Source: Nodosilinea sp. P-1105
Lineage (GTDB): Bacteria; Cyanobacteriota; Cyanobacteriia; Phormidesmidales; Phormidesmidaceae
Length of the DNA stretch: 64,000 bases
Reading direction: 5' to 3'
Assembly: GCF_012911975.1 (NCBI RefSeq)
Contig: NZ_SMDQ01000004.1
Coordinates: 99,956-163,955, forward strand
This document shows, piece after piece, positions 25,921 to 33,872 of the stretch. The translations under genes and the position numbers were made by a program. Below the pieces are notes generated by a model, which saw nothing but the letters and a program-made list of their open reading frames with translations, did no database searches and had not been told where the DNA came from. Position 1 is the first letter of the stretch. Each line of letters begins with the position of its first letter.

Positions 25921-27411
25921 CTACCTCAGTAAGGGCGCTAAATCGAGGTGTTCCCCTACAGATTCAGCCAGGGAATTGAGTAAGGCTTCTCGCTGCTCCC
26001 GATAGTTGGGAATACCTGTTGGTAATGATCCCAAGCCTCGCTGTTGACGCAGGCGGTTCAGCCAAGCTCGCCGCCAGGGGCCATTATCAAAGATGCCGTG
26101 CAGGTAGGTGCCCCAGAGGGACTGGGTGCTGTCGACAACCCCAAGACTGCGATCTTCGAATAAGAATTCAAATTGGGTGCCGCGTTGGTCTTTCCCTTCT
26201 GAAAGAATAAGTTGGGCACGGCCCTGGTGCAGTTCGTAGCCAGAGACGGGTAGCCCTTCCTGGGGATAACGGGAGCTAACCGTGCGCTGGCGAGCAATTT
26301 TTTGCTGGGTAATCACTGTACGCAGGGGAAACAAATCCAGCCCTGGAAAGCGACCTTCATGGCCTTCGATGCCCTCTGGGTCGGCCAAAAACTGACCCAT
26401 CATTTGAAAGCCACCGCAAATACCCATGACGGTGCCCCCAGCGGCCACATAGTTTTGAATCTCTTCTGCCATGCCGCTGCGCTGGAGCGTGAGCAGATCG
26501 GCGATAGTGGTTTTGGTGCCGGGAATAATTACGGCGTCGGGATAGCTGAGGCGTTCTTTAGGGCTGAGATAAATCACCCGCACGTTTGGTTCCGCCTCTA
26601 GGGGATCAAAATCGGTGAAGTTAGCAATGCGGGGCAGCCGCACGACGGCAATGGTAATGTCGGCCTGCTTTTTATGGCCAGGGGTGCGATCGAGTAAACT
26701 GAGGGAATCGTCGGCGGGGACAGCCTGATCTAGCCACGGTATGACCCCCAAGATGGGGATGCCGGTACGATCGCGCAGCCATTGCAGCCCCGGCTCTAGA
26801 ATCTCTGGCTGACCGCGAAATTTATTAATAATGATGCCTTTGACCAACTCCCGCTCCTCGGGGGCCATGAGCTCTAGGGTGCCGATGATGTGGGCAAAGG
26901 TGCCGCCGCGATCGCTATCGGCCACCAATACCGTAGGCGCCTGCAAATGCTTGGCGATGCGCATGTTAGCCAGGTCGCGATCGCCCAAATTCACCTCGAC
27001 GGGGCTACCTGAGCCTTCACACACGAGAAAGTCGTAATCTTGACTGAGACGCCCCAGACTCTCTTGGATGGCCTGCCAGCCTTGCTCAAGAAAGGTGTCG
27101 TAATACTGGGATAGGGTTGTGCGCCCCACAGGACGCCCCTTCAGCATGATCTTACAGGTTTGGTCCCCCTGGGGTTTAAGCAAAATCGGGTTCATATCAA
27201 TTTGGGGGGGAACCCCAGCCGCCCAGGCCTGCACCGCCTGAGCATAGCCCATCTCTCCGCCAGTGGCCGTAACATAGGAGTTGAGCACCTGGTTTTGCCC
27301 TTTAAACGGAGCAACCCGCCATCCCCGCCGACTTAGAAGTCGACACAATGCCGTGGTAACCAGCGATTTACCTACGTGAGAGGCTGTTCCCACCACCATG
27401 ATTGCCCGCAT
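25921..27411 (-). CDS. cobQ: Cobyric acid synthase
   Basis: CobQ amidates four carboxyls of adenosyl-cobyrinic a,c-diamide in cobalamin (or pseudocobalamin) synthesis. The 496-residue protein has the dethiobiotin-synthetase-like ATP site GTASHVGKSLVTTALCRLL (8-26), VCEGSGSPVEVNL and the C-terminal class-I glutamine amidotransferase domain with the Cys nucleophile in GICGGFQMMG (about 333) and the His in YLHGIFDN. One position differs from what I know as the usual signature: FKGQNQVLNSY in place of FKAQNMSLNSY, near residue 37. The gene appears intact and monocistronic. Confidence 0.95.
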   Translation of the reverse strand: MRAIMVVGTASHVGKSLVTTALCRLLSRRGWRVAPFKGQNQVLNSYVTATGGEMGYAQAVQAWAAGVPPQIDMNPILLKPQGDQTCKIMLKGRPVGRTTLSQYYDTFLEQGWQAIQESLGRLSQDYDFLVCEGSGSPVEVNLGDRDLANMRIAKHLQAPTVLVADSDRGGTFAHIIGTLELMAPEERELVKGIIINKFRGQPEILEPGLQWLRDRTGIPILGVIPWLDQAVPADDSLSLLDRTPGHKKQADITIAVVRLPRIANFTDFDPLEAEPNVRVIYLSPKERLSYPDAVIIPGTKTTIADLLTLQRSGMAEEIQNYVAAGGTVMGICGGFQMMGQFLADPEGIEGHEGRFPGLDLFPLRTVITQQKIARQRTVSSRYPQEGLPVSGYELHQGRAQLILSEGKDQRGTQFEFLFEDRSLGVVDSTQSLWGTYLHGIFDNGPWRRAWLNRLRQQRGLGSLPTGIPNYREQREALLNSLAESVGEHLDLAPLLR

Positions 27412-27575
27412 GGAGCATCTCCAAACTTGAATAGGTCTTAGGGCCTGGCTAGCGTCAGGAAAAATTCTTGTAAGTTAGCCATGGCCTGTGAAAATCTCTT
27501 CGGGACGATAAACGTACTTTCAGGAACAAACGTGTTTTCAGGAACAATCGAGGATATCAGGACAATTAAGCCAGT

Positions 27576-27998
27576 TTAGCCCTGCAACCAACTGGGCAAA
27601 CGCAACCACCGGCACCATGCATTATATAGATGATCCCTTAATGTGGGGCGGTATTGGGCTGGGGATAACCGGCTGAGGGTAGCCCACACCTGGCGTCCAA
27701 GGGGGGTGAGGCGAAAGCTATCCGTTAATCCCTGACCATCCACTTCCCGCCGCAGTAAGCCCACAGCAATCAGCCACATCAGTTCATTTTCGGCCCTGAG
27801 TTCGGTCAAAGGGCGGCGGCTGTACTGGTTTTTGATCCCCTGCTGTTCGCTCACTTGGCGGATGGAAATACTTTGCGATCGCATATCCCCCAGCAGTTCT
27901 AACCGCAAGGGCGAACATCGGAATGCTCGCTCGGCCCGCTGCTGCGATCGTCGAGGGTAGCGAATTCTAATGTCTGGATCAGACTCCACAAGGGACAT
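27576..27998 (-). CDS. Npun_F0494 family protein
   Basis: A 140-residue cyanobacterial protein resembling the Npun_F0494 family: YPRRSQQRAERAFRCSPLRLEL, MRSQSISIRQVSEQQGIK and RPLTELRAENELMWLIAVGLLRREVDGQG. The middle has winged-helix character, suggesting a nucleic-acid-binding role, but function is unknown. It ends 164 bases upstream of cobQ on the same strand. Its own upstream region is shared with the divergent guanidine operon. Confidence 0.8.
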   Translation of the reverse strand: MSLVESDPDIRIRYPRRSQQRAERAFRCSPLRLELLGDMRSQSISIRQVSEQQGIKNQYSRRPLTELRAENELMWLIAVGLLRREVDGQGLTDSFRLTPLGRQVWATLSRLSPAQYRPTLRDHLYNAWCRWLRLPSWLQG

Positions 27999-28078
27999 GG
28001 TATTTGGGATAACAACTGTTTCAATTGTAAATTTAATCTAGCCATAACCCAGCTAAAGATCAAAAAAACACCTCATTG

Positions 28079-28092
28079 GTAGCGGAGACTAC
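28079..28092. promoter_or_regulatory. NtcA-like box upstream of the guanidine operon
   Basis: GTAGCGGAGACTAC matches the NtcA consensus GTA-N8-TAC and is palindromic in its outer four bases. About 21 bases downstream lies TTATTT, a possible -10, which is the spacing of NtcA-activated promoters. It sits about 95 bases before the riboswitch and would connect guanidine use to nitrogen limitation. The motif is short and occurs by chance, so this is inference. Confidence 0.45.
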
Positions 28093-28186
28093 TTTCTCAA
28101 GTGTTTGCCCTTGTTATTTCTACTAAAAGCTAACAAGCATCACGGCATTAACGTCGGTTAAACATGCCGGTTGAATATAACTAATG

Positions 28187-28295
28187 GTTTCTAGGGTTCC
28201 GGCCTGTTGCATTGGCAAAGGTGACTGGTCCAAGAGAAGCCGCCAGGGGTTGCGTTTGATTTCTGGTACACGGCGGGATAAAAGCCCGGGAGGAT
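28187..28295 (+). promoter_or_regulatory. Guanidine-I (ykkC) riboswitch aptamer
   Basis: The conserved ykkC/guanidine-I core segments appear in order: TCTAGGGTTCCGG (about 28190-28202), ACTGGTCCAAGAGA (28224-28237), and ACACGGCGGGATAAAAGCCC followed by GGGAG (28269-28293). The aptamer senses guanidinium and in this class activates expression by preventing terminator formation. The downstream genes encode guanidine hydrolase, its nickel chaperones and an ABC transporter, which matches the known riboswitch regulon. Confidence 0.9.
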
Positions 28296-28330
28296 AGCGA
28301 AGGTAATCTTCGTGTTTCTTCCGGGCTTTT
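28280..28330 (+). terminator. Riboswitch expression-platform hairpin
   Basis: AAAAGCCCGG (28280-28289) pairs perfectly with CCGGGCTTTT (28321-28330), with an inner stem CGAAG / CTTCG. Its left arm overlaps the last conserved aptamer segment, so ligand-bound aptamer and this hairpin exclude each other. It is the likely terminator that guanidine binding prevents. Confidence 0.85.
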
Positions 28331-28378
28331 GCGTAGTGCTGCCGTACGTTGGCTGCTGACTATGACGCAACTTTTTTT
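28329..28378 (+). terminator. Second hairpin with T-run before the start codon
   Basis: TTGCGT (28329-28334) pairs with ACGCAA (28365-28370) with weaker inner pairing (AGT / ACT, GCC / GGC), and seven T residues follow at 28372-28378. Its left base pairs compete with the arm of the first hairpin. It may be the actual release point or part of a two-step platform. The Shine-Dalgarno AGGAG comes directly after the T-run. Confidence 0.5.
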
Positions 28379-28396
28379 CAGGAGACCAGGCCCTCT

Positions 28397-29584
28397 ATGA
28401 CTGATAATCCGATCTTTCAAAGCCCTAGCGGTGATAGCCGATCTGAGGCTGAACAAGCCTTAGAACGAGAGTCGCAGCTACCCCTAACGGGCTGGCAGCA
28501 AGAGGTGGACCAGGGGTTAACCTATGGTCTAGACGCCGCCGATAGCATTCGCGATCGCACCATTCCCACCTTTTCCCGGGGCGAACTGCCCCACTACGCG
28601 GGCATCAACACCTTCCTTAAGGCCCCCTACCTGGAAGATGTGCGCCAGGTGGGCAATTACGATGTGGCCATTGTTGGTATCCCCCACGACAGCGGCACCA
28701 CCTACCGCCCTGGCACCCGGTTTGGCCCCCAGGGCATCCGCCGGATCTCGGCCCTATATACCCCCTACAACTTCGAGTTGGGGGTAGATCTACGGGAAAG
28801 CATTACCCTGTGCGACGTGGGGGATATTTTCACGATTCCGGCCAATAACGAAAAATCCTTTGACCAAATTTCCAAAGGGGTGGCCCATGTGTTTGCCTCT
28901 GGCGCTTTCCCCATCCTGCTGGGGGGCGACCATTCCATTGGCTTCCCTACGGTGCGGGGCATCTGTCGCCACCTGGGGGACAAAAAAGTGGGCATTATCC
29001 ACTTCGATCGCCATGTGGATACCCAGGAAACCGACCTGGATGAGCGCATGCACACCTGTCCCTGGTTCCATGCCACTAACATGGCCAACGCCCCGGCTAA
29101 AAACCTGGTGCAGCTCGGCATTGGCGGTTGGCAGGTGCCCCGCCAGGGGGTCAAGGTTTGCCGGGAACGAGCCACCAACATCCTCACCGTGACTGACATT
29201 ACCGAAATGGGCCTGGATGATGCCGCCGACTTTGCCATTCAGCGGGCCACCGACGGCACCGACTGTGTGTGGATTAGCTTTGACATCGACTGCATCGATG
29301 CCGGGTTTGTCCCCGGCACCGGCTGGCCCGAACCTGGTGGGCTGCTGCCCCGGGAAGCCCTGTATTTGCTTAAGCGCATCATCCAAGAAACCCCCGTCTG
29401 CGGCATCGAAGTGGTGGAGGTCTCCCCCCCCTACGACATCAGTGACATGACCTCCCTCATGGCCACCCGGGTGATTTGCGACACCATGGCCCACCTGGTG
29501 GTTTCCGGGCAGCTGCCCCGGCGGGAAAAACCGGCCTATATCCATGCCGAAGCCAATATGAACGTAGATGAGGTCTGGCGCTAA
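28397..29584 (+). CDS. gdmH: Nickel-dependent guanidine hydrolase (GdmH-type, ureohydrolase family)
   Basis: A 395-residue ureohydrolase-fold enzyme, often misnamed agmatinase. The family hydrolyses guanidine to urea and ammonia (Synechocystis Sll1077 type). Metal ligands are in GGDHSIG (about 178), HFDRHVDTQ (about 202-206) and SFDIDCIDAGFVPGTGWPEP (about 293-312); the last motif with GTGWPEPGG is characteristic of the guanidine hydrolases and not of agmatinases. An N-terminal extension of about 70 residues is also typical. ATG at 28397 has AGGAG about 12 bases upstream. It heads an operon with its own hypA and hypB and is preceded by a guanidine-I riboswitch. Confidence 0.92.
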   Translation: MTDNPIFQSPSGDSRSEAEQALERESQLPLTGWQQEVDQGLTYGLDAADSIRDRTIPTFSRGELPHYAGINTFLKAPYLEDVRQVGNYDVAIVGIPHDSGTTYRPGTRFGPQGIRRISALYTPYNFELGVDLRESITLCDVGDIFTIPANNEKSFDQISKGVAHVFASGAFPILLGGDHSIGFPTVRGICRHLGDKKVGIIHFDRHVDTQETDLDERMHTCPWFHATNMANAPAKNLVQLGIGGWQVPRQGVKVCRERATNILTVTDITEMGLDDAADFAIQRATDGTDCVWISFDIDCIDAGFVPGTGWPEPGGLLPREALYLLKRIIQETPVCGIEVVEVSPPYDISDMTSLMATRVICDTMAHLVVSGQLPRREKPAYIHAEANMNVDEVWR

Positions 29585-29586
29585 CC

Positions 29587-29967
29587 ATGCATGAAACCGA
29601 CATGACCAAAGCGCTGATTATGACCGTGCGCGACTGGTGGGAGAGCCAGCCCGGACAACCTGCGATCGAAAAGGTGCACCTGACCGTGGGTCAGTTTACC
29701 TGCGTTGAACCAGTGAGCCTGCAATTCGCCTTCGACGTGCAGACCAAAGGCACCTTCCTAGACAAAGCCGAACTGGTGATTCGCGAAACCCCACTGATCG
29801 CCTTTTGTCACCCCTGCCAAACCGAGTACCGCCCAGAAATCGGTTGCCAATACGCCTGTCCCCATTGCCAAGCCCCCCTAGAAGATATCCGCTCTGGCCG
29901 AGAACTAAAAATCGATCGGGTGGAGTATGCCGAGGTGCCCCAACCCCTCGCCACGGCAGACCCATAA
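29587..29967 (+). CDS. hypA: HypA-type nickel metallochaperone
   Basis: A 126-residue nickel chaperone. The nickel-binding N-terminus MHET (His2, Glu3) and a zinc site with two CxxC pairs (CHPC about 78-81, CPHC about 95-98) are present. In cyanobacteria HypA normally serves NiFe hydrogenase; this copy is two bases after gdmH and is known from the homologous Synechocystis cluster (sll1078) to be needed for loading nickel into guanidine hydrolase. It is therefore interpreted as a dedicated copy. Confidence 0.93.
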   Translation: MHETDMTKALIMTVRDWWESQPGQPAIEKVHLTVGQFTCVEPVSLQFAFDVQTKGTFLDKAELVIRETPLIAFCHPCQTEYRPEIGCQYACPHCQAPLEDIRSGRELKIDRVEYAEVPQPLATADP

Positions 29968-30108
29968 CCCGGACAGACCCATAACCCGGACAGACACACA
30001 GCCTGGGCAGACACACAGGTCTGCCCCTACGTTTAACCCCATCCTCCCCACCTCCCCACCATCCCCATCTCCCCACCTCCCCATCCTCCCCACCTCTTCA
30101 CCTCCACC
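29968..30108. repeat. CT-rich and ACACAGGTCTGCCCCTAC spacer repeats inside the operon
   Basis: The hypA-hypB spacer starts with imperfect tandem units of CCGGACAGACCCATAA (29968-29993), then a dispersed unit ending ACACAGGTCTGCCCCTACG (about 30012-30031), then CTCCCCAC-type repeats to 30108. The same order, dispersed unit plus CT-rich run, occurs before the ABC ATPase gene at 32884-32985. Confidence 0.7.
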
Positions 30109-30813
30109 ATGCACCAAACCTTCGACGCCGCCCTCGGCATTAACCTACTCCACGCTAACCAGGATGAGGCCGACCACAACCGGACCCATCTAGACGCTTG
30201 GCGCATCACCTGCTTCAACCTAATGAGCAGCCCCGGAGCCGGTAAGACAGCCCTGCTGGAAAAAACCCTGGCCGCCCTCAGCCCTGACTTGCAGATCGCC
30301 GTGATTGAAGGGGACATGACCACCGAGCTCGATGCCGATCGCCTGCGTCAGTCCGGGGTACCCGTCATTGCAATTAACACGGGCCGGTCCTGCCATCTGG
30401 ATGCCCGCATGGTGGCGGGGGGCTTGCACCAATTGGCCGAACACCACAATCCCCACGCCCTGGACCTGGTGCTGGTGGAAAACGTGGGTAACTTGGTTTG
30501 CCCTGCCGAATTTGAAGTGGGGGAGCACGCCAAGGTAGCGCTACTCAGCATTACCGAAGGGGAAGACAAGCCCCTAAAGTACCCGGTGATGTTCCGGGAG
30601 GCGGATGTATTACTGGTTACAAAACTCGATCTCGCCCCCTACTTAGATATAGATGTTGCCCAGATAGAGGCCAATATCCGCCAGATCAACCCAGATGTGA
30701 CTGTCATTCCGGTATCTGCCAAAACCGGCGAGGGGTTAGAGCGCTGGTACGACTGGGTGCGCAATGCGGTCAGGGAGCATCAGAGCCATTTTGAATTGAT
30801 AGCCCAGATCTAG
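30109..30813 (+). CDS. hypB: HypB-type nickel-insertion GTPase
   Basis: A 234-residue SIMIBI-class GTPase that drives nickel delivery. The P-loop is [12 protein letters not shown] (about 39-50), switch region [12 protein letters not shown], the metal-binding TGRSCHLDA (about 98-106) and the specificity motif TKLDL. It lacks the N-terminal CxxCGC nickel site and the poly-His stretch seen in some HypB proteins. With hypA it forms a second, operon-specific nickel loading pair for guanidine hydrolase. The ATG at 30109 comes directly after the CT-rich spacer; no strong ribosome site is visible. Confidence 0.93.
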   Translation: MHQTFDAALGINLLHANQDEADHNRTHLDAWRITCFNLMSSPGAGKTALLEKTLAALSPDLQIAVIEGDMTTELDADRLRQSGVPVIAINTGRSCHLDARMVAGGLHQLAEHHNPHALDLVLVENVGNLVCPAEFEVGEHAKVALLSITEGEDKPLKYPVMFREADVLLVTKLDLAPYLDIDVAQIEANIRQINPDVTVIPVSAKTGEGLERWYDWVRNAVREHQSHFELIAQI

Positions 30814-30876
30814 TGTGATTTGGGATTAGGCCACGTCAGGTGGCTGCTTTCGGTTTGTAGTATTCCCAGTGAAGTC

Positions 30877-31932
30877 ATGAAACGACGTACCTTTTTACCG
30901 ACCGTCATTGCCTTTTTGTGTAGTGTGTTGCTGACCATTGCCTGTGCCCCCGATACCCCCCAGGCGGATGCCCCAGCCGATGACGTGGGTCAGCCCCCGG
31001 TGACTGAGGTTGATGGCCCCCCGGTGCGCATGGGCTATAGCAGTTGGGCTGGCTGGTGGCCCTGGGCGATCGCCGAAGAAGAGGGCCTATTTGCAGCCAA
31101 CGGCGCCAATGTCGAGCTGATTTGGTTTGATGGCTACTTGGAATCGATGCAGGCCCTGGCGGGGGGACAGTTGGATGCCAACAGCCAAACCCTGAATGAC
31201 ACCATCTCCTTTGTGGACGATGCGGTCAACGGCATGGTGGTGGTGCTAGTCAACGATAACTCTGCCGGGAACGACAAGGTGATTGCTGCCGAGGACATCG
31301 ATGCCGTTGCCGAGCTGCAAGGCCGGACCGTCGCCCTGGAGGAAGGGGTGGTGGGTGACTTTATGCTCACCCTGGCCCTGGAAGACGCCGGGCTCAGCCG
31401 CGAGGACGTTCAAATTCAGAACCTGGAAACCGGGGCCGCTGCCACCGCCTTTGCCGCTGGACAGGTGGATGGCTTTGCGGGTTGGGTACCCTATTGGGAA
31501 ACCGCCCTCTCCCGGGAGGGCAGCAAAACCCTGATTACCTCGGAAGAATTTCCGGGTGCCATTCCCGACCTGCTGGTGGTGAGCCAGACCCTGATTGACG
31601 AACGCCCGGACCAGGTGCAGGCGCTCGTGGATACCTGGTTTGATGTGCTGGCCTTTATGGACGAGAACCCAGACCGCTCAGCGGAGATTATGGCCCGGCG
31701 GGCGGATGTCAGTAGTGAAGAATTTGAAATCTACACCGAAGGCACCCGCATTTTCACCCTGGATGACAATCTGGAGGCCTTTGAAGACGGTGGTGAGGAC
31801 ATGCGGTATATGCCCTACGCTGCCCAGGTGATGGCTGACTTTATGGTTGATGTGGGCTTTATCCCCGAGGTGCCTGACCTGGAATCGTTGTTTGATGACC
31901 AGTTTGTCCAGGCCTATGCCGACGGACAGTGA
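30877..31932 (+). CDS. ABC transporter substrate-binding lipoprotein (guanidine cluster)
   Basis: A 351-residue SsuA/NMT1-type substrate-binding protein. The N-terminus MKRRTFLPTVIAFLCSVLLTIAC is a lipoprotein signal with lipobox LTIAC. The mature part has the family features RMGYSSWAGWWPWAIAEEEGLF, GYLESMQALAGGQLDANSQTL, VALEEGVVGDFML and FAGWVPYW. Position in the guanidine cluster (equivalent to sll1080 in Synechocystis) suggests it binds guanidine or a related cation; the Trp-rich binding segment would suit a planar cation. The start at 30877 is chosen for the lipoprotein signal. Confidence 0.9.
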   Translation: MKRRTFLPTVIAFLCSVLLTIACAPDTPQADAPADDVGQPPVTEVDGPPVRMGYSSWAGWWPWAIAEEEGLFAANGANVELIWFDGYLESMQALAGGQLDANSQTLNDTISFVDDAVNGMVVVLVNDNSAGNDKVIAAEDIDAVAELQGRTVALEEGVVGDFMLTLALEDAGLSREDVQIQNLETGAAATAFAAGQVDGFAGWVPYWETALSREGSKTLITSEEFPGAIPDLLVVSQTLIDERPDQVQALVDTWFDVLAFMDENPDRSAEIMARRADVSSEEFEIYTEGTRIFTLDDNLEAFEDGGEDMRYMPYAAQVMADFMVDVGFIPEVPDLESLFDDQFVQAYADGQ

Positions 31933-31940
31933 CGTTTTGC

Positions 31941-31980
31941 CGCCCCCACGCCGATGCAGGATGCTGGGGGCGTTTGTTTA
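31941..31980 (+). terminator. Hairpin after the binding-protein gene
   Basis: CGCCCCCA (31941-31948) pairs with TGGGGGCG (31965-31972), followed by TTTGTTTA. It lies nine bases after the stop. Such hairpins often protect or partly terminate the mRNA so that the binding protein is made in excess over permease and ATPase. Confidence 0.65.
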
Positions 31981-31985
31981 GGAAC

Positions 31986-32017
31986 TAGTTTGTTTCGGGA
32001 TTAGTTTGTTTCGGGAT
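31986..32017. repeat. 16-bp tandem repeat, two copies
   Basis: TAGTTTGTTTCGGGAT occurs at 31986-32001 and 32002-32017, followed by a partial third unit TAGTT, just upstream of the permease gene. Confidence 0.85.
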
Positions 32018-32039
32018 TAGTTGAATTTGGAACCGTCCT

Positions 32040-32876
32040 ATGACTCCCGCGCCTTCCTCCGTATCCCCGACCTCCCCAAAGACCCTAAAGCCAACGGTGT
32101 TTTGGCGACTGGCGGAGGATATCCCCCGGCCCCTGAACCTGACGTTGATGGTGCTCTCGATCGCGGTTCCCTTTGCCCTATGGTGGCTGGTAGCCGGGTT
32201 AGATATTGTCAGCGATCGCTTTTTACCCTCCCCCTGGCAGGTAGCCCAAGCCCTGGGGCGGCTATGGACCAATGGATTTTTGCTCAGCGACACCGCCGCT
32301 AGTTTAGGCCGGGTGACCGTGGGCTTTTTGCTGGCGGTGGTGGTGTCGATTCCCCTAGGCATCAGCATGGGGGCCTTTGCCAGTATTCGCGCCCTGTTTG
32401 AGCCGATTATTGGCGTGGTGCGCTATATGCCCGCGCCCGCTTTTATTCCCCTGCTGATTATTTACTTGGGCCTAGGAGAAGCGCCGAAAATTACCCTGAT
32501 ATTCGTCGGTACGGTGTTCTTTAACGTGCTGATGATTATGGATGCCGTCAAGTTTGTGCCCAAGGACCTGCTAGAGACCACCTACACCCTAGGGGGCCAG
32601 CGCCGTCAAGCCCTGTTCCAGGTGATTACCCCCTACGTGGTGCCCAACATTATCGACACCTTTCGGATTAATATCGCTACTTCCTGGAACCTGGTGGTGG
32701 TCGCAGAACTGGTGGCGGCAGAGTCGGGTCTAGGACGGCGGATTGTGCAAGCCCAGCGATTTTTCCGCACCGACGAAATCTTTGCCTGCCTGATTATTCT
32801 CGGGGTGATTGGGTTTACCCTCGACCTGTCATTGCGCTATTTGATGAAGATTACCTGTAAATGGGCAGTGGATTGA
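32040..32876 (+). CDS. ABC transporter permease (guanidine cluster)
   Basis: A 278-residue SsuC/NrtB-type permease with about six membrane helices. Seen are VPFALWWLVAGLDIV, LGRVTVGFLLAVVVSIPLG and the EAA-type cytoplasmic loop ETTYTLGGQRRQALFQVITP (about 181-200) that docks to the ATPase. The C-terminal GFTLDLSLRYLMK is typical. It lies between binding protein and ATPase genes of one transporter, the equivalent of sll1081 in Synechocystis. The substrate inferred from context is guanidine or a related compound. Confidence 0.9.
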   Translation: MTPAPSSVSPTSPKTLKPTVFWRLAEDIPRPLNLTLMVLSIAVPFALWWLVAGLDIVSDRFLPSPWQVAQALGRLWTNGFLLSDTAASLGRVTVGFLLAVVVSIPLGISMGAFASIRALFEPIIGVVRYMPAPAFIPLLIIYLGLGEAPKITLIFVGTVFFNVLMIMDAVKFVPKDLLETTYTLGGQRRQALFQVITPYVVPNIIDTFRINIATSWNLVVVAELVAAESGLGRRIVQAQRFFRTDEIFACLIILGVIGFTLDLSLRYLMKITCKWAVD

Positions 32877-32883
32877 GGGTGCC

Positions 32884-32985
32884 AGGGCGGACACACAGGT
32901 CCGCCCCTACGCCATCACCCCATCTCCCCACCGTCCCCATCTCCCCCACTCCCCCACTCCCCACTCACCCACAATCCTCCCAAAA
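32884..32985. repeat. Dispersed spacer repeat (GGACACACAGGTCCGCCCCTAC plus CT-rich run)
   Basis: The spacer before the ABC ATPase begins with a unit like the one at 30012-30031 and continues as CCCCATCTCCCC and CCCCCACT runs. It appears to be a second insertion of the same spacer repeat in this operon. Confidence 0.65.
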
Positions 32986-32988
32986 CCC

Positions 32989-33759
32989 ATGCACTTAGAA
33001 ATCAACCATCTCACTAAACAGTTTGCGACCCGCCAGGGACCGATCCTGGCGTTACGGGACATTAACCTCCATGTGGAAACGGGGGAATTTGTCTGCGCGG
33101 TGGGGGCCTCGGGCTCAGGTAAATCGACCCTGCTACGCCTGGTGGCGGGGCTGGAAACGCCTACTAGCGGGGAAATCATTGTCGATGGCCAGCGGGTGAC
33201 GGGGCCGGGGGGCGATCGGGGGATGGTGTTTCAGCGCTATACCCTGTATCCCTGGATGACGGTGCAAAAGAATGTGGAATTTGGCCTAAAGCTACAAGGG
33301 ATGGGGCGACGGGAGCGGCGGGAGCAGGCTTCTTATTATCTGGATGTGGTGGGGCTGACCCAGTTTGCCCAGGCTCTACCCAAGGCCCTGTCCGGCGGGA
33401 TGAAGCAGCGGGTGGCGATCGCCCGTACCCTGGCTACCCAGCCCAAAATTATGCTGATGGATGAACCCTTTGGGGCCTTGGATGTACAAACCAAGGAAAC
33501 TATGCAGCAGTTCATGTTGGATCTGTGGCAGCGCACAGGGGTAAGTATTTTGATGATTACCCATGATGTGGACGAGGCGGTGTTTCTGGCCCAGCGGGTC
33601 TATGTGTTGACCGCCCACCCCGGCACTGTTCAGCGGGAGATGCAGGTGGAGTTACCCCGCGATCGCGATTACACCATCCGCCGCGATCGCGCCTTCCAGG
33701 ACTACCGTGACGACATCATGGACCTGCTGCGGGGCAAAGCACCAGCCCTGGCGAGGTGA
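32989..33759 (+). CDS. ABC transporter ATP-binding protein (guanidine cluster)
   Basis: A 256-residue SsuB/NrtD-type ATPase. Walker A is GASGSGKSTLL (about 38-48), the Q-loop is in MVFQRYTLYPWMTV, the signature motif is LSGGMKQRVAIA (about 134), Walker B is IMLMDEPFGALD, and the H-loop His is in MITHDVDEAV. It completes the three-gene transporter. It is equivalent by order to sll1082. The gene ends directly in an 8-bp tandem-repeat spacer. Confidence 0.93.
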   Translation: MHLEINHLTKQFATRQGPILALRDINLHVETGEFVCAVGASGSGKSTLLRLVAGLETPTSGEIIVDGQRVTGPGGDRGMVFQRYTLYPWMTVQKNVEFGLKLQGMGRRERREQASYYLDVVGLTQFAQALPKALSGGMKQRVAIARTLATQPKIMLMDEPFGALDVQTKETMQQFMLDLWQRTGVSILMITHDVDEAVFLAQRVYVLTAHPGTVQREMQVELPRDRDYTIRRDRAFQDYRDDIMDLLRGKAPALAR

Positions 33760-33792
33760 TGGGGTGTAGACGCGATAGCGGCTTTCCAAAGG
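33758..33792. repeat. Dispersed repeat copy (GATGGGGTGTAGACGCG...AGCGGCTT)
   Basis: The stretch GATGGGGTGTAGACGCGA followed by TAGCGGCTTTCC is closely similar to 63961-64000 at the right end of the window (GATGGGGTGTAGACGCGG followed by AGCGGCTTCCCG). Both copies touch the stop codon of the preceding gene. Confidence 0.75.
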
Positions 33793-33793
33793 G

Positions 33794-33856
33794 TTGGGGT
33801 GATGGGGTGATGGGGTGATGGGGTGATGGGGTGATGGGGTGATGGGGTGATGAGGT
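33794..33856. repeat. GATGGGGT octamer tandem repeat
   Basis: Six perfect copies of GATGGGGT (33801-33848) and one variant, GATGAGGT (33849-33856). It fills the spacer between the ABC ATPase and the Rieske gene. Copy number probably varies between strains by slippage and so changes operon spacing. Confidence 0.95.
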
Positions 33857-33872
33857 GTACACGCGAGCCAAG

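Noticed and set aside
28790..29545. Long antisense open frame of 251 codons across gdmH
   Set aside because: It is a shadow of the high-GC gdmH gene; the sense frame has all metal-binding motifs.
33794..33856. Regular repeats considered as a CRISPR array
   Set aside because: Units are only 8 bases with no spacers; the 116-bp tandem at 9601 likewise has no spacer pattern, and no cas gene is present.
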